Assembly: GCA_015486445.1 (NCBI GenBank)
Contig: WFRT01000342.1
Location: forward strand, 1 to 12,164
DNA length: 12,164 bases
Direction: 5' to 3'
DNA from: Pseudomonadota bacterium
GTDB lineage: Bacteria; Desulfobacterota; Anaeroferrophillalia; Anaeroferrophillales; Tharpellaceae
The stretch's first letter is position 1. Every line of letters begins with the position of its first letter. The notes beneath the pieces were generated by a model, which was given only the letters and a program-made list of their open reading frames with translations, was not told where the DNA came from and searched no databases. This document shows, piece by piece, positions 12,032-12,164 of the stretch. Both the position numbers and the translations under genes were made by a program.

Positions 12032-12143
12032 AAGATTTCGTTGTTTTTCCCAGCGAGTGGGAGCCCATAAGCATTGCAACTGTCTGAGCGTAAGCGAGTT
12101 TTGCAATGCGGGCGAAGCGAGCGCGAGGAAAAACAGAAATCTT
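12032..12143. repeat. Nested inverted-repeat element, possible MITE-like or structured RNA element
   Basis: An outer arm at 12032-12050 pairs with 12127-12143 over 17 bp with a 2-nt bulge at 12040-12041. Inside it GCCC/GGGC (12063-12066 with 12110-12113) and a perfect 9-bp pair GCATTGCAA/TTGCAATGC (12071-12079 with 12101-12109) fold in register. The loops are full of GCGAG/AGCGA-like repeats, and such repeats continue to the window edge (AGCGAAG at 12151). No ORF is plausible here. It follows the AAA+ gene by about 77 nt and could act as a terminator or be a dispersed, possibly mobile, palindrome. The flanking stretch 11955-12031 contains no gene, only a G-rich tract (11997-12012). Confidence 0.7.
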
Positions 12144-12164
12144 AACGCTTAGCGAAGAAAAGCC

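Noticed and set aside
1..12164. CRISPR array or defence system
   Set aside because: No regularly spaced direct repeats, cas, restriction, toxin-antitoxin or retron-type genes were found in the window.

Overview
The window is GC-rich, Gram-negative-type DNA. Outer-membrane β-barrel and periplasmic-binding-protein genes sit beside a two-iron desulfoferrodoxin, a protein typical of anaerobes. Together with the general style of the proteins this points to an anaerobic or microaerophilic bacterium, most likely a Desulfobacterota (former Deltaproteobacteria) lineage. That placement is an inference; no rRNA or other marker gene is present to fix it.

Layout. Positions 1-191 hold the 3' end of prmA (ribosomal protein L11 methyltransferase). 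A tRNA-Glu(UUC) gene follows at 298-375, with its own promoter and a strong terminator. A short FAD-dependent amine-oxidase-like gene (553-1635) and a desulfoferrodoxin/superoxide reductase gene (1820-2194) follow on the + strand. A bidirectional terminator (2230-2267) separates these from a two-gene minus-strand unit: an outer-membrane β-barrel protein (3444-4241), then a PotD-like polyamine/amine-type periplasmic binding protein (2296-3408). A 462-bp divergent intergenic region (4242-4703) carries candidate promoters in both directions, an inverted repeat between them, and a leader of about 220 nt.

The centrepiece is the gene at 4704-6992. It encodes one 762-residue polypeptide that fuses the large (EutB) and small (EutC) subunits of adenosylcobalamin-dependent ethanolamine ammonia-lyase, preceded by a clear Sec-type signal sequence. 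The EutB active-site residues known from the E. coli enzyme are present, while the start of the EutC-like part has diverged. Downstream on the same strand are an unrecognised six-helix membrane protein (7099-7899) and a complete FecCD/BtuCDF-type ABC importer: ATPase 7926-8741, binding protein 8832-9872, permease 9869-10900. This importer class carries corrinoids, haem or siderophores. An orphan MoxR-type AAA+ ATPase (10962-11954) follows after an AT-rich gap, and the window ends in a structured repeat-like element (about 12032-12143).

How the genes may work together (inference). The divergent pair could bring an amine across the outer membrane and bind it in the periplasm. The fused lyase appears to be exported, and its neighbour is a corrinoid-type importer. 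This looks like an uncharacterised amine/corrinoid locus built around an extracytoplasmic EutBC-like protein. That would be surprising, because known ethanolamine ammonia-lyases are cytoplasmic, often inside microcompartments, and depend on cytoplasmic adenosylation and on the EutA reactivase. No eutA, acetaldehyde dehydrogenase or shell gene is seen in the window, and no cobalamin riboswitch was recognised by eye.
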